Assembly (NCBI GenBank): GCA_036971715.1
Contig: JAVHJL010000005.1
Coordinates: forward strand, 3,688,545-3,752,544
Direction of reading: 5' to 3'
Origin: Arthrobotrys musiformis
Lineage: Eukaryota > Ascomycota > Orbiliomycetes > Orbiliales > Orbiliaceae
Length of the DNA: 64,000 bases
Shown piece by piece: positions 32,880 through 45,023 of this stretch; position 1 is the stretch's first letter, and each line of letters opens with the position of its first letter. Below the pieces are notes generated by a model. That model saw only the letters and a program-made list of their open reading frames with translations. It was not told where the DNA came from and made no database searches. Made by a program: the position numbers and the translations under genes.

Positions 32880-34484
32880 ATGTCTTCACTCTTGGGTGGC
32901 ACGGCCCCAACAGTTGTCGATCCCCCGGTGGAAAGACCACCGATTTTCTCCCTTTCGCCAGACCTTATTGTTCAGCTGTCCAAAGAGCTTGACGAGGATG
33001 ACTTGCTTGCTCTCCGTATGACATGTAAGGAGTTAAACTTCAAAGTCAAAGAACTGCACCTCGATGCTTTGTATTCCACCCGGTCTATTTACTTCATCCC
33101 TGTCAGCCTTGAGAATCTGTTGAAGGTCGCGAAACATCCCTCCGGAATCAACAAGCGGGTACGAAATCTACGAATATGCCCCACTTCCCCATACATCAAC
33201 CCAGAGAGGGAAGTCCGTAGGAAACTCGAGGAACAAGCGAAAAATGAGAAACCAGGATTCTGTGGGTCCATGCCCGCTAGCCTTGTGTTGAAGATGTACG
33301 AGCAGTCCAAAAGTGACTGGCCGGGGGTTCAGCACATGCACAAATGGGACTTGGTTCCGAATATGCTTACCATAGCGCTTATGAGCCTTCCAAATATCCA
33401 ATCTATTGAATTCGAATGGAGAAGAAATCATCGCGTGACTCGTTCTGAGTTTTCCCTCCTTTATCCCACGGTCGGGCTGGTACCTGGAAAACGGCTTATC
33501 CCGGATTTGATCAACGCCATGACGGTTTACAGTATCCCGCTTGAGTATAAACATGTTGGGTACTGGAACTACACCATGAATGCAGCTGTTACCGCTGGGG
33601 TTTCGACTTTGGAGAAAATTAGTGACAGCGGCTTGTTCGGAGACGGAATACCTTTGAACTGGTTCACTACCCCTCCCCTACAGCTATCGCGAATGCAATC
33701 AACTCTATCGAACTTACGGGTATTGCACGTCAGTTATACCGAGACCGATCGCAGGAACAGATCACACCCACTCCCAGTGGTTGTACCCGGTGCACCACCG
33801 CCACCCGCGCCGACTGGGAGAAGAAACTTCTGCAAATGGATCGAGTCCATGGCAGGTACCATTGAAAAGCTCCGATTAGAAGATCTATCGTCTTCGACCA
33901 ACAAATATGCTGACGGGTGCCCCCTTCCGGCTTTGCCAAAGCTGAAAAATGTGGAAATTGCGGGAATGAGCTTGAAGGTTGATGCTTTCAAGGCGTTTAT
34001 AGAGCCGTGCAAGGACAGGCTTCGAGATATTTTCTTGTCGCAATGTATGCTTGAGAGCCCGAAGGAGGAATGGATTGAGATCTTGAAACTGGTGAAGGAG
34101 TGTCGCGGTTTGACAAGATTTCAACTTGTTCAACGGGGTCAGTGGAGAAAACAAGAACGGTTCCCGGATATTGAGGCGTATGGAGACTGGATATCGGGAA
34201 AGGTACAATGTCAGGTTATTCCGTCGACTCAAGATAGACACATGAACAACTACACGTATACGGAGGCATCACATATATTAAACAAGAATTTAGTCGAGGA
34301 GCTCGAAAGCCACCAGGATGCTGACGAATTTTGGAATTCCATCACCAACCACAAATGGAGGCAGTGGCCAGAATCAAATCAGCGGCGAGTGCTCCGAATC
34401 AACAGAACGTTTACCTTTGACGATGATGACGATAACGCTGCCGCTTCCCCACCCCAATCACCTAGCTCGGAAGGGTCATGGTGA
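32880..34484 (+). CDS. F-box protein (3 of 4)
   Basis: A single exon of 534 residues. The F-box is at about residues 20-60 (FSLSPDLIVQLSKEL, then LLALRMTCKELNFKV), with the usual Leu/Pro start and the second helix. The rest, about 470 residues, has the alternating pattern of fungal F-box/LRR-like proteins: short leucine-rich stretches (LSNLRVLHVSYTET, LPKLKNVEIAGMSLK, RLRDIFLSQCML) spaced 25-40 residues apart. These would form the substrate-binding solenoid. It ends in an acidic DDDDDN run and a Ser/Pro tail. The expected role is substrate adaptor of an SCF ubiquitin ligase. It resembles the other F-box genes here only in plan, not in obvious sequence identity. Confidence 0.8.
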   Translation: MSSLLGGTAPTVVDPPVERPPIFSLSPDLIVQLSKELDEDDLLALRMTCKELNFKVKELHLDALYSTRSIYFIPVSLENLLKVAKHPSGINKRVRNLRICPTSPYINPEREVRRKLEEQAKNEKPGFCGSMPASLVLKMYEQSKSDWPGVQHMHKWDLVPNMLTIALMSLPNIQSIEFEWRRNHRVTRSEFSLLYPTVGLVPGKRLIPDLINAMTVYSIPLEYKHVGYWNYTMNAAVTAGVSTLEKISDSGLFGDGIPLNWFTTPPLQLSRMQSTLSNLRVLHVSYTETDRRNRSHPLPVVVPGAPPPPAPTGRRNFCKWIESMAGTIEKLRLEDLSSSTNKYADGCPLPALPKLKNVEIAGMSLKVDAFKAFIEPCKDRLRDIFLSQCMLESPKEEWIEILKLVKECRGLTRFQLVQRGQWRKQERFPDIEAYGDWISGKVQCQVIPSTQDRHMNNYTYTEASHILNKNLVEELESHQDADEFWNSITNHKWRQWPESNQRRVLRINRTFTFDDDDDNAAASPPQSPSSEGSW

Positions 34485-35146
34485 ATATAACGCACAATCA
34501 CATGCCAGGCGCCTAGCCTACGCAATATTTTCTGCGTCTGGGCGTATATATTCCAGGAAAGTCGCGGAAATAGGGTTCTAGGATCGGATTAGGGTTTGGA
34601 CTAGGTCGAGCTTGTCTATTTGGGCGCAAAGTTTATGGCGTTGACTGCATTTCGTGTAATTATTATTTATCACTCAGGCTAGTTATTTTTATTTCGGTGG
34701 CACCTAATTTACCGAGGAAACCTTGCTGGAAAAGTTGTTGGCGTAGATGATTTATTCGAGCAAGCACTGCTTTGGCACTGAAAATCTCGATCAATATGGG
34801 TTGTTAGGAGGTGTATATACTTGTTGGATTTCGGCGACTTCTGCCATGTGCGCGGTCTTGTAACAAGTCAGCAACATTGTATTATTGTTGTATGTTGCTG
34901 TTGAGTAGGTGGGGCTGAGATGAGCACGGATGTGACCATTTCAATCCTGCCATACGCTTTCTACCCGCTCAGATCTGGTAAAAAAATACCACCTGTCCTT
35001 TGCAAGCCTTCGAGTCCTGTCTTTGTTGTCTCTACCTCTGAGGATATCTTATAGAGTTGAGTGTCCGTCTGCTAAGCTACAGCTGGTCGTGGTCGGCGGA
35101 ATCTCTGATGAGAGAACCTCAGTCTCGAACACAACGCGCGCGAAAG
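34485..35146. other. Intergenic region between F-box genes
   Basis: About 0.66 kb with no recognised element. An in-frame ATG at 35108 could extend the next gene by 13 residues. Confidence 0.3.
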
Positions 35147-36665
35147 ATGGAAACCACCACAGCCTCGCCGTTCCTAAATCTCCCAAATGAGATTTTTATC
35201 GAAATTTTGAAGAGATGCACGACTTTTAAAGGGGCTGTAGCGCTTGCGATGACCTGCCGACAACTAGGTTCCATCTGGAAAAACCATCAGAAAGCTGCGA
35301 TTCCGCATATCGGCAGTAATTGTATCGTCGCATTTGACGATGCCCTCAAAGCCGTAGGCAAACACATTCCGCGGCGCTATTTTTTTAGGCGTTTGGAGCC
35401 TTGAGAAGGGCTAACGAAGACGCAACGAACAGGTTAGGGCCATTGATATGGCTGAAAGACAGTACCAGGTTTTGGCCTTTCGAAGCAACGGAGTGAACGC
35501 GAATGTGGTAGAGAACGATTTAAACAGAACACCCGCTCGGATTCCAATTCATCTTCTGGGGCCGCACTTTAATCCCCCATCCCCGGATGAACTAATTCGA
35601 GTATTCGACTTGAAATATTTTGTTGAGGCTGCGCTATTCCTCGGGCACGAGCAGAGAAACATCCATATTTTCTGTCAACAATCCAGTTCGGATATACGGT
35701 TAACCGTACCTTGTCAACATAGCGTTGATGGTTCGCAGCCTGCAACCCCCTCCGCGACCAGAGAAGTCGACTTTAAGATATATGCTAGCATGTACCGGTT
35801 CTTTCTAGTGTCTGCGGTTCTTTCAAGTGTTTATTGGGAACCGTTCTTTGCTGTTCATCCACAGTCTGCCACGTTGAGGAGGGAATTTGCGGGCCCTTCG
35901 ATTGTTTTACCTCAACATATGCCCATGGAAAGTTTGGGGGTCGAAGACCTCTCGTACCTCCGTCGATGGGCGTGTTACAACAAACGACGCGCTTCGCAGG
36001 CTAGGTTGGACGAGGTTTTTGGTGATTTAGCGGAATACCTCGTTGAAAAAGGCATGAAAGAAGCCGTATGGAGTGCGTCTTCCACATCAACCACCCAACA
36101 GTCGACTGAAGATAGAGATGTGCGAAGTGCTGGCGCCGTCCAAACCATCATGATGATAATTGGTTGTCATGAACTATTCTGGTGTGTTGCGCAGCAACAG
36201 TTGAATTGTGCAGGTAGAGCCATAGAACGGAGTCCTGCCTGGCTTGATGGTATTCGATACAAAAGAATCCCCGTGACTTTCCTCGGAATCCACGGGGCAT
36301 TGGATGCATGCATTCCTCACAATGCGTCTGATATTCCCCGACATCCTGATATCCAACTGCGTACGAGACCTCTGGGGGTCGGATCAGATATAAATGGAAG
36401 GCCTCTGAGACAAGTTCGTTTGTTGCGACTTTTCCATGAACTGTTGTATTATGACCGCCGCGAGGGTTCTGTGGACAGTGATTTACCGTATGAGCTAGGA
36501 TTCTTTGAGTATGTTCTTCGTCGCTACTTTGGGTTGAAGGTTCAGTTTGAGTGGGGATACAGCCAAACTGTCTATAGCAGGTATTTGGCCCATGGAACAG
36601 CTTTTAGGGCTGTTGATCCGTTCCGGAGGAACATTCCTAACATTCTGTCCCGTTGTGTTTTGTAA
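35147..36665 (+). CDS. F-box protein (4 of 4)
   Basis: Exons 35147-35353 and 35433-36665 encode 479 residues. The F-box is at about residues 9-45 (LNLPNEIFIEILKRC, then AVALAMTCRQLGSIW). The 79-bp intron has a GTAGGC donor and a perfect GCTAAC branch site, and joins DDALKA to VRAIDMAERQ, restoring a helix typical of this subgroup. The remaining 410 residues are mostly helical, with few Leu-rich repeats, and have no second domain I recognise. An upstream in-frame ATG at 35108 is possible; 35147 was chosen because the conserved part starts right after it. The expected role is SCF substrate adaptor. Confidence 0.78.
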
Positions 36666-36998
36666 TTCCGCCTCAATTAACTGCGTATGGGGATTTATAT
36701 AATTATTCGCTAGCGAGTAGTGCGCCTTTAAATATATAGTGAAGGTGTGAAGGGGTTGTAAGTACAATTTCTTTCACCAAAGGATGCTTTATTCCTAGTT
36801 ATGTCTTGTGGTAAGCTCGCGAGCTTGAATTTGCTCCGTTTAGTCAGGTAAAAGGCGATTAGTCCCGCGGCCGGGATCTGTTTCTTTCTAGTTAATTTTT
36901 GTAGCTCATATGTATGTGAGGATTATTCATTCCATGGGTTTGTGGATCTATGGGTTGGTTTATCTATAGAAACGTTGCGATTCATCCACACACATGTA
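36666..36998. other. Convergent intergenic region
   Basis: About 0.33 kb between the 3' ends of an F-box gene and the DUF2264 gene. Nothing further is seen. Confidence 0.3.
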
Positions 36999-39096
36999 TC
37001 ACTTATGAGCCACCAGATTTCCCAACCACGCGGGAACCTTTGGTCGCTCTTTGTAGCCTTCCATCCAAGATTTTCTCCAACTATCTGCTCCTTCCTCAGC
37101 TGGGAGCGCATATACTAGAGTAATATACCATGCCTCCTTTTCAACCGCTCCTAGCAATAGTGGGCAGACGGTCCTATTCAATAGTAAGTTACTATTAGAG
37201 TCCATATTCATTGTCTCTCCTACTCTGTTAGTCGTTCCAGCATCCACGATTCCAACAGCACCGCTTCTTGAAACCGCAAATGCCTCATTTACGAATCCGA
37301 ACCTCCCATCTTCACCATCTGCGTACTCTTGCAACTCCCTGTTATCTCCGCGCCGCTCATTACTAATAGCGAAAGACCCCTCCGCCGTTTTTATTGGTCT
37401 TGTGGTTGAGATGTGGTGCGCTCTAATGTGCCAATTTGGAGTTTCCTCAGATGGTGGGATTAACCATGTCCGAATTTCCACACCCTCCAACGGGCTCCAG
37501 GTTGATACCAGTACGGGGATTCCTTCGATAATTTCTATAGCATCCGTATTACACTTTTTTCGTGTCCTCCACTCGGCATCGTCGCCGTAGGTGACAGAAA
37601 GTGTTGAATCTGGAGCGGAGCTCCAAAGAGAGTAAGAACCTGTAGAGACAGAGTATGCGAAGGCGCTACTATAGGCGAATTTCCCGTATTTTGCATCTGC
37701 TGCCCGCAGAGGGTAGTGACATTGTTGCTTGCTTGACAAAAGGAAGGTATGACCACCGAGACGCGTTATGATATGGCCGGGATGTTTCAAGGCGACGGTT
37801 TTGGGGATGGAGAGTGAGGGAAATGGCTCTTCGATGGAGGTCCAAAAAGGATGATCTGCTGGCACAGCAAGAGGCGCGAAAGAAAGCATTGCCCAGTACG
37901 GAGAGCCTGGGGAATTGTAGTTGTCTGACATGAATTGGTTGGGGTATGTGTATCCAATAGTAAGCGTCCCAGAAGGTGTGAATGCTCCAGGTTGCTTTGA
38001 CCACCACCTTAAATTGCGAAGTAGAAGGCCCTTGACGACGCCCCAGGTAAGCGGTGCCGGGAGCTCAACGTCGGCGAAAGCAACAGCAGCCCAAAATCCA
38101 ACCATTGCGAACTTATATGTCAGGGAGCGACCAAAAGCAATCGCGCGCCCTGTCCATAATTGTACAAACTCCAAATTAGCCATCCATGATTGTATTGAGT
38201 GATATGCTCGTAAACGAGAATACTGCGAGAGCTTACCATCTTCGTGGAAGTAGTGGACAAAATCTAACGCATAGAGCCGAGCTCGTTCTTTGAACTTTCC
38301 AGCGCGTACCGGATCCACGTCGCCCGCAATTTTGGCGTACAGAAGCTGGAGGTACTGAATTGCAAAAGACCCAGAATAATAGTCCATTTGAGTGTAGTCT
38401 CTTGGGCCGTCGTTTGACCACCCGTCTCCACGATAAAAGGCATCGAGATGATTCATATCTTTTTCCATCCGGTCATGGTCGTACTTGTAGCCATTCTTCG
38501 AGAGGCCAAGATTGGCGAAGACGCGAAACCAAAGCCTTCAAAAAGTGAGAATCTGACAGCAACAGTATCTTCAGTGGGATCTTACCAATTGGTGTTCGGC
38601 ATCTATCCAGTTACATGTCAGCTGAAGCTAGTCTGAAAGATCAAAATCTACGTACTTCTTTTTCAGTAATATCGAAATATTTAGCGACATTGCCTTTTTG
38701 CCTTTCATCCAATCCATCCCAGAAATGATCCCCGGCCACGGCTAAGGTGAACCCAATGGGGCACATTTCCACCATACGTTGGTCGGTGTCGAGAGCAACA
38801 CCCCAATACTCATTATGCTCAGGATCGGTTCCATTTCCTAATCCTTCAACGAACTTCTTTGTCCCATCCCATTTATATCCTCCAGCAAGTAATGCGGCTA
38901 ACGCCCACAATGGTCTCGCATATCCTTCTATTTGAGCCGCCGTTTCGTCGTACCGGGTTCCTGTTTCACCCAACTTCACTGCGCTGTAGCCTGCAGTTAA
39001 GCTTGGTATTAACGGATCAAGCAGGGAGATGCAAGCCTTCGCAAAATCATCTCTTGTCACTAGTGGGTTTCCAGCGAGTGGGTTGAAGGGCTTCAT
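36999..39096 (-). CDS. DUF2264 domain protein
   Basis: Exons 39096-38656, 38602-38586, 38535-38237 and 38149-36999 encode 635 residues. The N-terminal 400 residues carry the family's typical helical segments: YARPLWALAAL, the NTNWLWFRVFANL block built from a 17-nt exon, DGWSNDGPRDYTQMDYY, and GRAIAFGRSLTYKFA. The C-terminal part is beta-rich. The fold of DUF2264 resembles alpha/alpha-barrel glycan-active enzymes (my reading of the family), so a role in carbohydrate breakdown is likely but unproven. There is no signal peptide, so it should be intracellular. The 87-bp third intron has no stop and is a multiple of three, so retention would insert 29 residues. It is divergent from a sugar porter, which fits a small catabolic unit. 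Confidence 0.82.
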
Positions 39097-40273
39097 TTTG
39101 GTGTGGTCGGAATGCAACAAAATTTATATACTTATGCGTTGTAAGCGCATCTTCCAGATCTGTGTGCTGCAGGTCGAGTTCGACAAATAATGGTTACGGT
39201 AGATACAGCTACCAGCTTATATTTATTCAAGGACGGTAGTCATCGAAAGATATACGGAGAAATCCGGGGTTCTACCAATTCCGAGATATTAGCCTGTAAG
39301 ATCGCGCCGACGTGGCGACCACGTTGCAGGTGGTACATATCTGCTGATATCTGTTAATATTGGCCTGGCTGCCTAATATTCTTTCCGAAGCCTTACGGCA
39401 ATGTGTTTTGCGCAACTGATAGTTGATATAGGCCTTTGGTCAACCGGGCTATTCGTATCTGATGATGTACCTCGCTTCCCTATCGGGTGACCAATAAGCT
39501 TTTGATGGGGTTCTTGGTCCGTGCTGCCGAGTTTAGCCTATGCAGACCGGAATTATATAATATAATTTACCCACTTTGCCATTTACCCCAGGATGCTTGG
39601 TGTGTTTTGTGCAACCATACCATGCCTTGCGGAGCGGGTACGGCTTGCTGGTGGCAAGTTTCTCCACGAATCCCAAGCTCAGAATCCGCGATATGACTGG
39701 GATAGCTTGACTTGCGGGTAGGTATAGACAAGGTAGGAGGTGTACACCCGCTATAAATCACAGAGCTTCTGATATCGGGCGAATGGCAAGCGTTACAGTC
39801 TAGAGTCTTGAATCTTATGACTATCAGTTTTTTGCGAGTCCGGCTTTGTTTCGCGATCATCGAGCGGTCTAGGTTTCGGGTGAATGCGAGTTCAGAATGC
39901 TGACCGCTTCTAAGTGTGAACGGGGCGGAGACTCGGCACGGCAACTGATATTCCAAGCTTGGAATTGAATATAATAGTTACGCTATAGCCTTACTAATAC
40001 ATTAATCAACAGGTTCGTCGATCACCGAAGGTTTTGGATCTGTCAGTAGGTCAGTAAGAGTTATTATATACATCCCCGAACGTTCGGACTTGAGCTTATA
40101 AAAGACTGAAGCCCACGGGGTTTCTAAAGCTCGGGGGTTTTGTTACACAGGTTTGTATACTCTAAATTAGTTCCGCCCGCCTATCTCCGATATCGATATT
40201 GCCCTCGTAGCCAACTAGCTTCGAAGGGACAGAAAACATTGCCACGTTCCTTGACACGGTCGCAGCTGCCGCA
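39097..40273. promoter_or_regulatory. Shared upstream region of DUF2264 and sugar-porter genes
   Basis: About 1.2 kb between two divergent start codons. No coding frame is supported. The arrangement suggests joint regulation, but no specific operator was identified. Confidence 0.4.
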
Positions 40274-42598
40274 ATGGTGAAGGAACCAAGGTCGGTCCGC
40301 TTCTTGCGGCGCATCGTCAAGAATGATGCGATGACAACGGATCCAATTGAAATCTATAATTGGAGGGTCTATCTTCTTGCGTGTGCGTCATGCTTTGGCG
40401 GTGAGTCAATTCTTGACCTTAAAACCCTCGTTTAATACAGCTCTGCTAGGTTATTTTCGCTGTCTGGTCTAACGAAGCCTGATCAATCTGTATTTTGCTA
40501 TATAGGTATGCTTTTCGGCATGGATATTGGTATAATCGGCGGTGTATTACAAATGGCTTCGTTCAAAAGGTAGGATCCCACTTAATTTTAGACCTGCCGC
40601 GCCTGTCAGTTTTGTCTATTAACGACCAGTAGCGCCTTCGGAACGGATAAACTTAACCCATCAGACCTAGCGAACACAAATGCGAATATTGTTTCATGTT
40701 TACAAGGAGGTTGTTTCTTCGGATCATTGATCGCGCCATGGTTTGCGGATCGATTTGGAAGGAAGCCTGCCCTTCTTATTTTCAGCGCGGTCTGCACCGT
40801 TGGCGTCATAATTCAGACTGCCTCATCTGGTCACATTGCTGCGATAGATGTTGGAAGGTGAGTCAAAGTCCCTGGGCTTGCAACCCGACTTTGGTTTCCG
40901 AGACGTGCTAAATTGTGATAGATTCGTTGCTGGGCTAGGAGTTGGCGCTGCTACAATGATCAATCCTCTCTATGTAAGCCAAAACAAAGGGACTGGATAT
41001 CGGATTATGGCGTGTGCTGACTCAATATTCGAAGGTTTCGGAAAATGCGCCTCGCGCCATTCGCGGGCTCTTGACTGGCTTGTATCAACTCTTCGAAACG
41101 GCTGGAATCATGTTGGCATTTTGGATTAACTATGGGTCTCTCCGGCATGTTGGGGGGCATGGAGCATGGCAAGTATCGCTGTCCATGCAGTGTATGCCGG
41201 CTGTTCTCTTGTTCTTTGGAATGTTGCTTTGCGATGGTAGGTCCCTCCCCTACGCCTTTGTAGAGTGATTTAGGACTAACAAACGTGGTACCATGATAGA
41301 GTCCCCTCGTTTTCTAGCTACCAAAGATCGATGGGAAGAAGCGACCGCCATCTTGACCAAAGTTCGCATGCTGTCAGAATCGGACTCGTACATACAAGCG
41401 GAGTTGGCAGAAATTAATGCGCAGCTTGAGTTCGAAAAAAGCATTATCGCAGGTGCAAGCTATTGGGCGCGAGTGAAAGAAATGTTTTCTGAAAAAAGTC
41501 AGTAGGAGTAAACTAGCTCTCTCGCTTTCAAGAGGATATTCCCGATTTTGATACTTGCACAGGTAACCGAAAAAGGGCGTTGTTGAGCATTGCGCTGATG
41601 GTGTGGCAGCAGCTTACGGGGACCAAGTAAGTATTCCCTTCAAGTTCCACTAGAGCTCTATCGATACCAGTTAAACTAACCGGGGCGCAGTGCCATCAAC
41701 TTCTATGCACCGCAAATCTTTAACAACTTAGGGATCACTGGCACCCAAAATGGTGAGTATTAGGACATCCCCCATGAAAACTGCAACCCTTCTGTGGGCA
41801 GGAATTCGACTAGGTTTTAATAAAGACACGTTCAACAGGTCTATTTGCAACTGGTATCTATGGAATTGTCAAAATGGTGTCTTGCTTCTGTTTCCTCTTG
41901 GTCGCCGTTGACTCTCTTGGGAGACGGCGAAGTTTAATCTGGACATCTATTGGGATGGGAATCTGTATGTTCTACATTGGAGCATATGTAGGTTTTGCCC
42001 CTGATATTTGCGTCTTACGTACCTACATGTCTAATAAAATGCTGGCATTTGAATTTAGATCTGTGCGGACCCACCTAAGCCAGGCCAGGCTGTTCCTCCC
42101 GCTGGCTACGTTGCCCTCGTTTGCATTTTTATATTCGCGGCTCTCTTTCAATTCGGTTGGGGTCCCGTTTGTTGGATTTACGTTTCCGAGATTCCGACGA
42201 CTAGATTACGAGGTATCAATGTGTCGTTTGCGGCGGCGACTCAATGGTTGTTCAATTTTGCGGTGTCGCGGGCTACTCCGCCAATGGTAGGTTGAACTCT
42301 TAAGCCCTTACTCATGGGATTGGTGCTAAGTTCTGATGGGGTTCCTTAGCTCGTCCACGTTGGGAGGTCCGGCTTCGGGACTTATTTCATATTCGGGTCA
42401 TTCAACTTTGCTATGTGTGTTTTCGTCTGGTTCCTGGTTCCGGAGACTAAGGGGATTTCACTCGAAAGAATGGATGAACTATTCGGTGCGGATAAGCATG
42501 TTTCGGAGGGGCTAGACCTTACGACGGCGGCGAGGGATCGTCAAGCCGTGTCAGAGAAGCAGGAGCTGGCGGACATTGAACATATTGAGAAAGTCTAG
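40274..42598 (+). CDS. MFS sugar/quinate-type transporter (sugar porter family)
   Basis: Eleven exons fit one frame of 540 residues: 40274-40400, 40506-40569, 40630-40857, 40922-40973, 41035-41236, 41300-41497, 41563-41626, 41691-41752, 41839-41987, 42059-42286 and 42350-42598. Sugar-porter signatures are present in order: GMDIGIIGGVL in helix 1, DRFGRKP after helix 2, a DESPRFL variant of PESPR after helix 6, QQLTGTNAINFYAP in helix 7, DSLGRRR, and PETKGISLERMDELF after helix 12. Twelve helices are expected, with both ends in the cytoplasm. This is a plasma-membrane proton-linked importer of a sugar or of quinate. The divergent DUF2264 gene suggests import plus processing of one carbohydrate. 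No frameshift is needed, so the many exons do not mean decay. Confidence 0.92.
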
Positions 42599-43081
42599 TA
42601 TAGTGATCTTCGGCTATAAGTTGCGCCGTATACCAGTTTATATATTGGGGTATCTGGGTTTAGGATCAATCTGCAGCCTAGATGTGCTAGAAGTAACAAC
42701 TTAAGGTTCCATTTCTAGTGGTGTGTGATGGTGCGAGTGTTCGAGCGAAGCCCTTCGTTTTCAGATTTTGTATGATTAGTTGCATTGTGTGTCCTATGTC
42801 TTTAGCCAGTTGTGCCGTGGGGAATTGAAACAACACATCGGCGCGTACACAGCACCCATCAATGAGATTTTTTGATGCTAGCACCTTAATATGTTTCATA
42901 TGATGTCAATCTGCTGTCCAGAGTGCCTCGTGTCCTAGGCCTACAAGGCTCTAGCTCAGGCGCTGTGGTTTAGAGCCGCAACAAATGATGTAATTGTGCA
43001 CGCGACATGTAGTCTCTCGACAGGACGATACCACTTCGGGCCTTCATATACGGAAAACATGCACTTTAGGGATCCTTTTAT
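42599..43081. other. Intergenic region
   Basis: About 0.48 kb between two plus-strand transporter genes. Nothing further is seen. Confidence 0.3.
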
Positions 43082-44828
43082 ATGGTTTTTTTCGGCATCC
43101 CTTCAAGTTCTTCCAATTTGCGCAAGACGGCGCTCGTGCTCACCATAATGTGGTCCGTCGTACAATATTACAACATCAGAGAGGTTGCCCAACGAGAAAT
43201 CCGCGGCCAGGAGAAGCGCCAACACCATGTCGACCATACCAAGCAGCCGTCCGGACCACTTTCTGAAACAGAGGGAACAAACGATGGACTAGGGGGAAGC
43301 CCAAGGAAAGAAGAGGGGCAAAATGACTTGGGGGCCGGTGGCGTAGAAGGGGGCCTCAATGTAGAAGTAAAAGGGCACGACGACCCCATCAATCCAAAAA
43401 ACTGGCCGCTGCTTTCGAGATCAAAAAACATAGCGATACTTGCACTTCTAATTGGGGTGCAAGCTTGGGCGGGCGCTGCTGGTTCGATCGCAAATACGCC
43501 TGCCAGCAGCGAATTTGGCGTCAGCAAAGAAGCGGAAACGTTATCGACAGCAGTGTACCTTTTCGGTATCGGGTCGGGTTGTCTCTTCGTTGGGCCATTG
43601 TCGGAAACCGTAGGAAGGAATCCGATCTACTTGGTCTCGACTTTTTGTTATCTGTTCTTCGTGTTGGGGTCTGCGCTGACCGAGTCATTTGGGGGACAAA
43701 TTGTGTGCCGTTACTTCGTTGGATTGTTCTCCAGCGGCACACTTGGTATCAATGGTGCTAGCGTGCGGGATCAATTCCGACCAGTGAAACGGGCGTTTGT
43801 GTTCCCAGTCATCGCATGGGCTAATGTCGTTCGTAAGTCAAATATAATTTAAAATTTTGTGAGGCAATTGGGGCTTGCTGATGAGCGTTGTAGCACCGAC
43901 GCTCGCTCCGATAGTAGGCGGTTGGGTTCTCGAGACCTCAGGTCTCACATGGCGCTGGACGGAATGGATCACCCTCATCATTTCATGTTTTGCCTTTGTC
44001 GTCGCATTCGTCTTCCTCCCAGAGACATATCTACCTATACTCCTCGATTGGAAAGCTAAGCATCTTCGCCGAGCGACTGGAAAGCGATACTTTTCAGAAC
44101 ATGCCAGGAAGGCCTCGTTCTGGAAGCGTCTGGAGCATACCCTCCCGATGTCCCTGCGCTTCTTCCTGACAGAGCCTGTCGTTGCCGTTCTAGGTAGCTA
44201 TCTTGTTCTACTCTATGTCTTACTCTTTACATTTCTATCAGGATTTGGGTACATATTTACGAGGACGTATAGTCTCTCCGATGGAATAACAGGATCCTGC
44301 TTCGGATCTATAGCGGCTGGTGCTACGGCCTTCACACTCTGTGCTCCCGGGTTATACTCGTGGGCGCGACATCATACGGAATACGTTTCAGGCGCCCATG
44401 TCAAACCTGAATTCCGCCTCTGGCCTGCCATCTTTGCCGCGCCTTTGCTCCCGGTTTCTCTTTTTTGGCTCGGATGGACGAATTTTCCTAGTATATCTAT
44501 TTGGTCCGGGCTCGGGGCGTGCTTCTGTTTCGGGATCGTCCTGATTGCGATGTATGTCTCCAGCTACGAATACATTATCGATAGCTACGGGGACCATGCC
44601 GCCATTGCGCTTTCAAGCATTACTATGGTACGCTATTTAATCGCCGGCGGGATGACGCTGGCGGCGAGACCTATGTATGAAGGTATTGGGGTTCGCTGGA
44701 CGCTGTTTTTGTTGGGTTGTTTGGCTTTAGTGTTGACGCCTGGACCGTCCTTGTTGTATATTTATGGGCACAGGATGAGGCAGAGGAGTCGGTATGCAAG
44801 GAGTGAAGTTGGCATACTGCATGATTAG
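43082..44828 (+). CDS. MFS drug:H+ antiporter (DHA1, 12-helix)
   Basis: Exons 43082-43832 and 43894-44828 encode 561 residues. A hydrophilic N-terminus of about 100 residues precedes the family hallmark DPINPKNWP. Helix 2 is followed by GPLSETVGRNP (motif A variant), and APIVGGWVLE after the splice junction matches antiporter motif C (PTLAPIVGGW). The central loop is short and basic, and the second half has six further helices. This predicts a plasma-membrane exporter of small molecules or polyamines using the proton gradient. The first 30 residues contain a hydrophobic stretch, and the real start may be a later Met (for example 43148). It is tail-to-tail with the chitinase, 195 bp apart. Confidence 0.87.
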
Positions 44829-45023
44829 ATCGTATGCGTATCATCTTTATGTATCTTCGCGATATTGAAAATTTTCATACTAAATTTGAGACGCGTGTTC
44901 TTCGAGGACACGCTGTAGATCTATACCAATGTAATCAACTGGCAAGAAAGGTAAATGCGTCGTCAACGCGTTTAGGCTTGCAAAAACTCCCGCATTCGTC
45001 GCAATTCTAAATATTACATTGAA

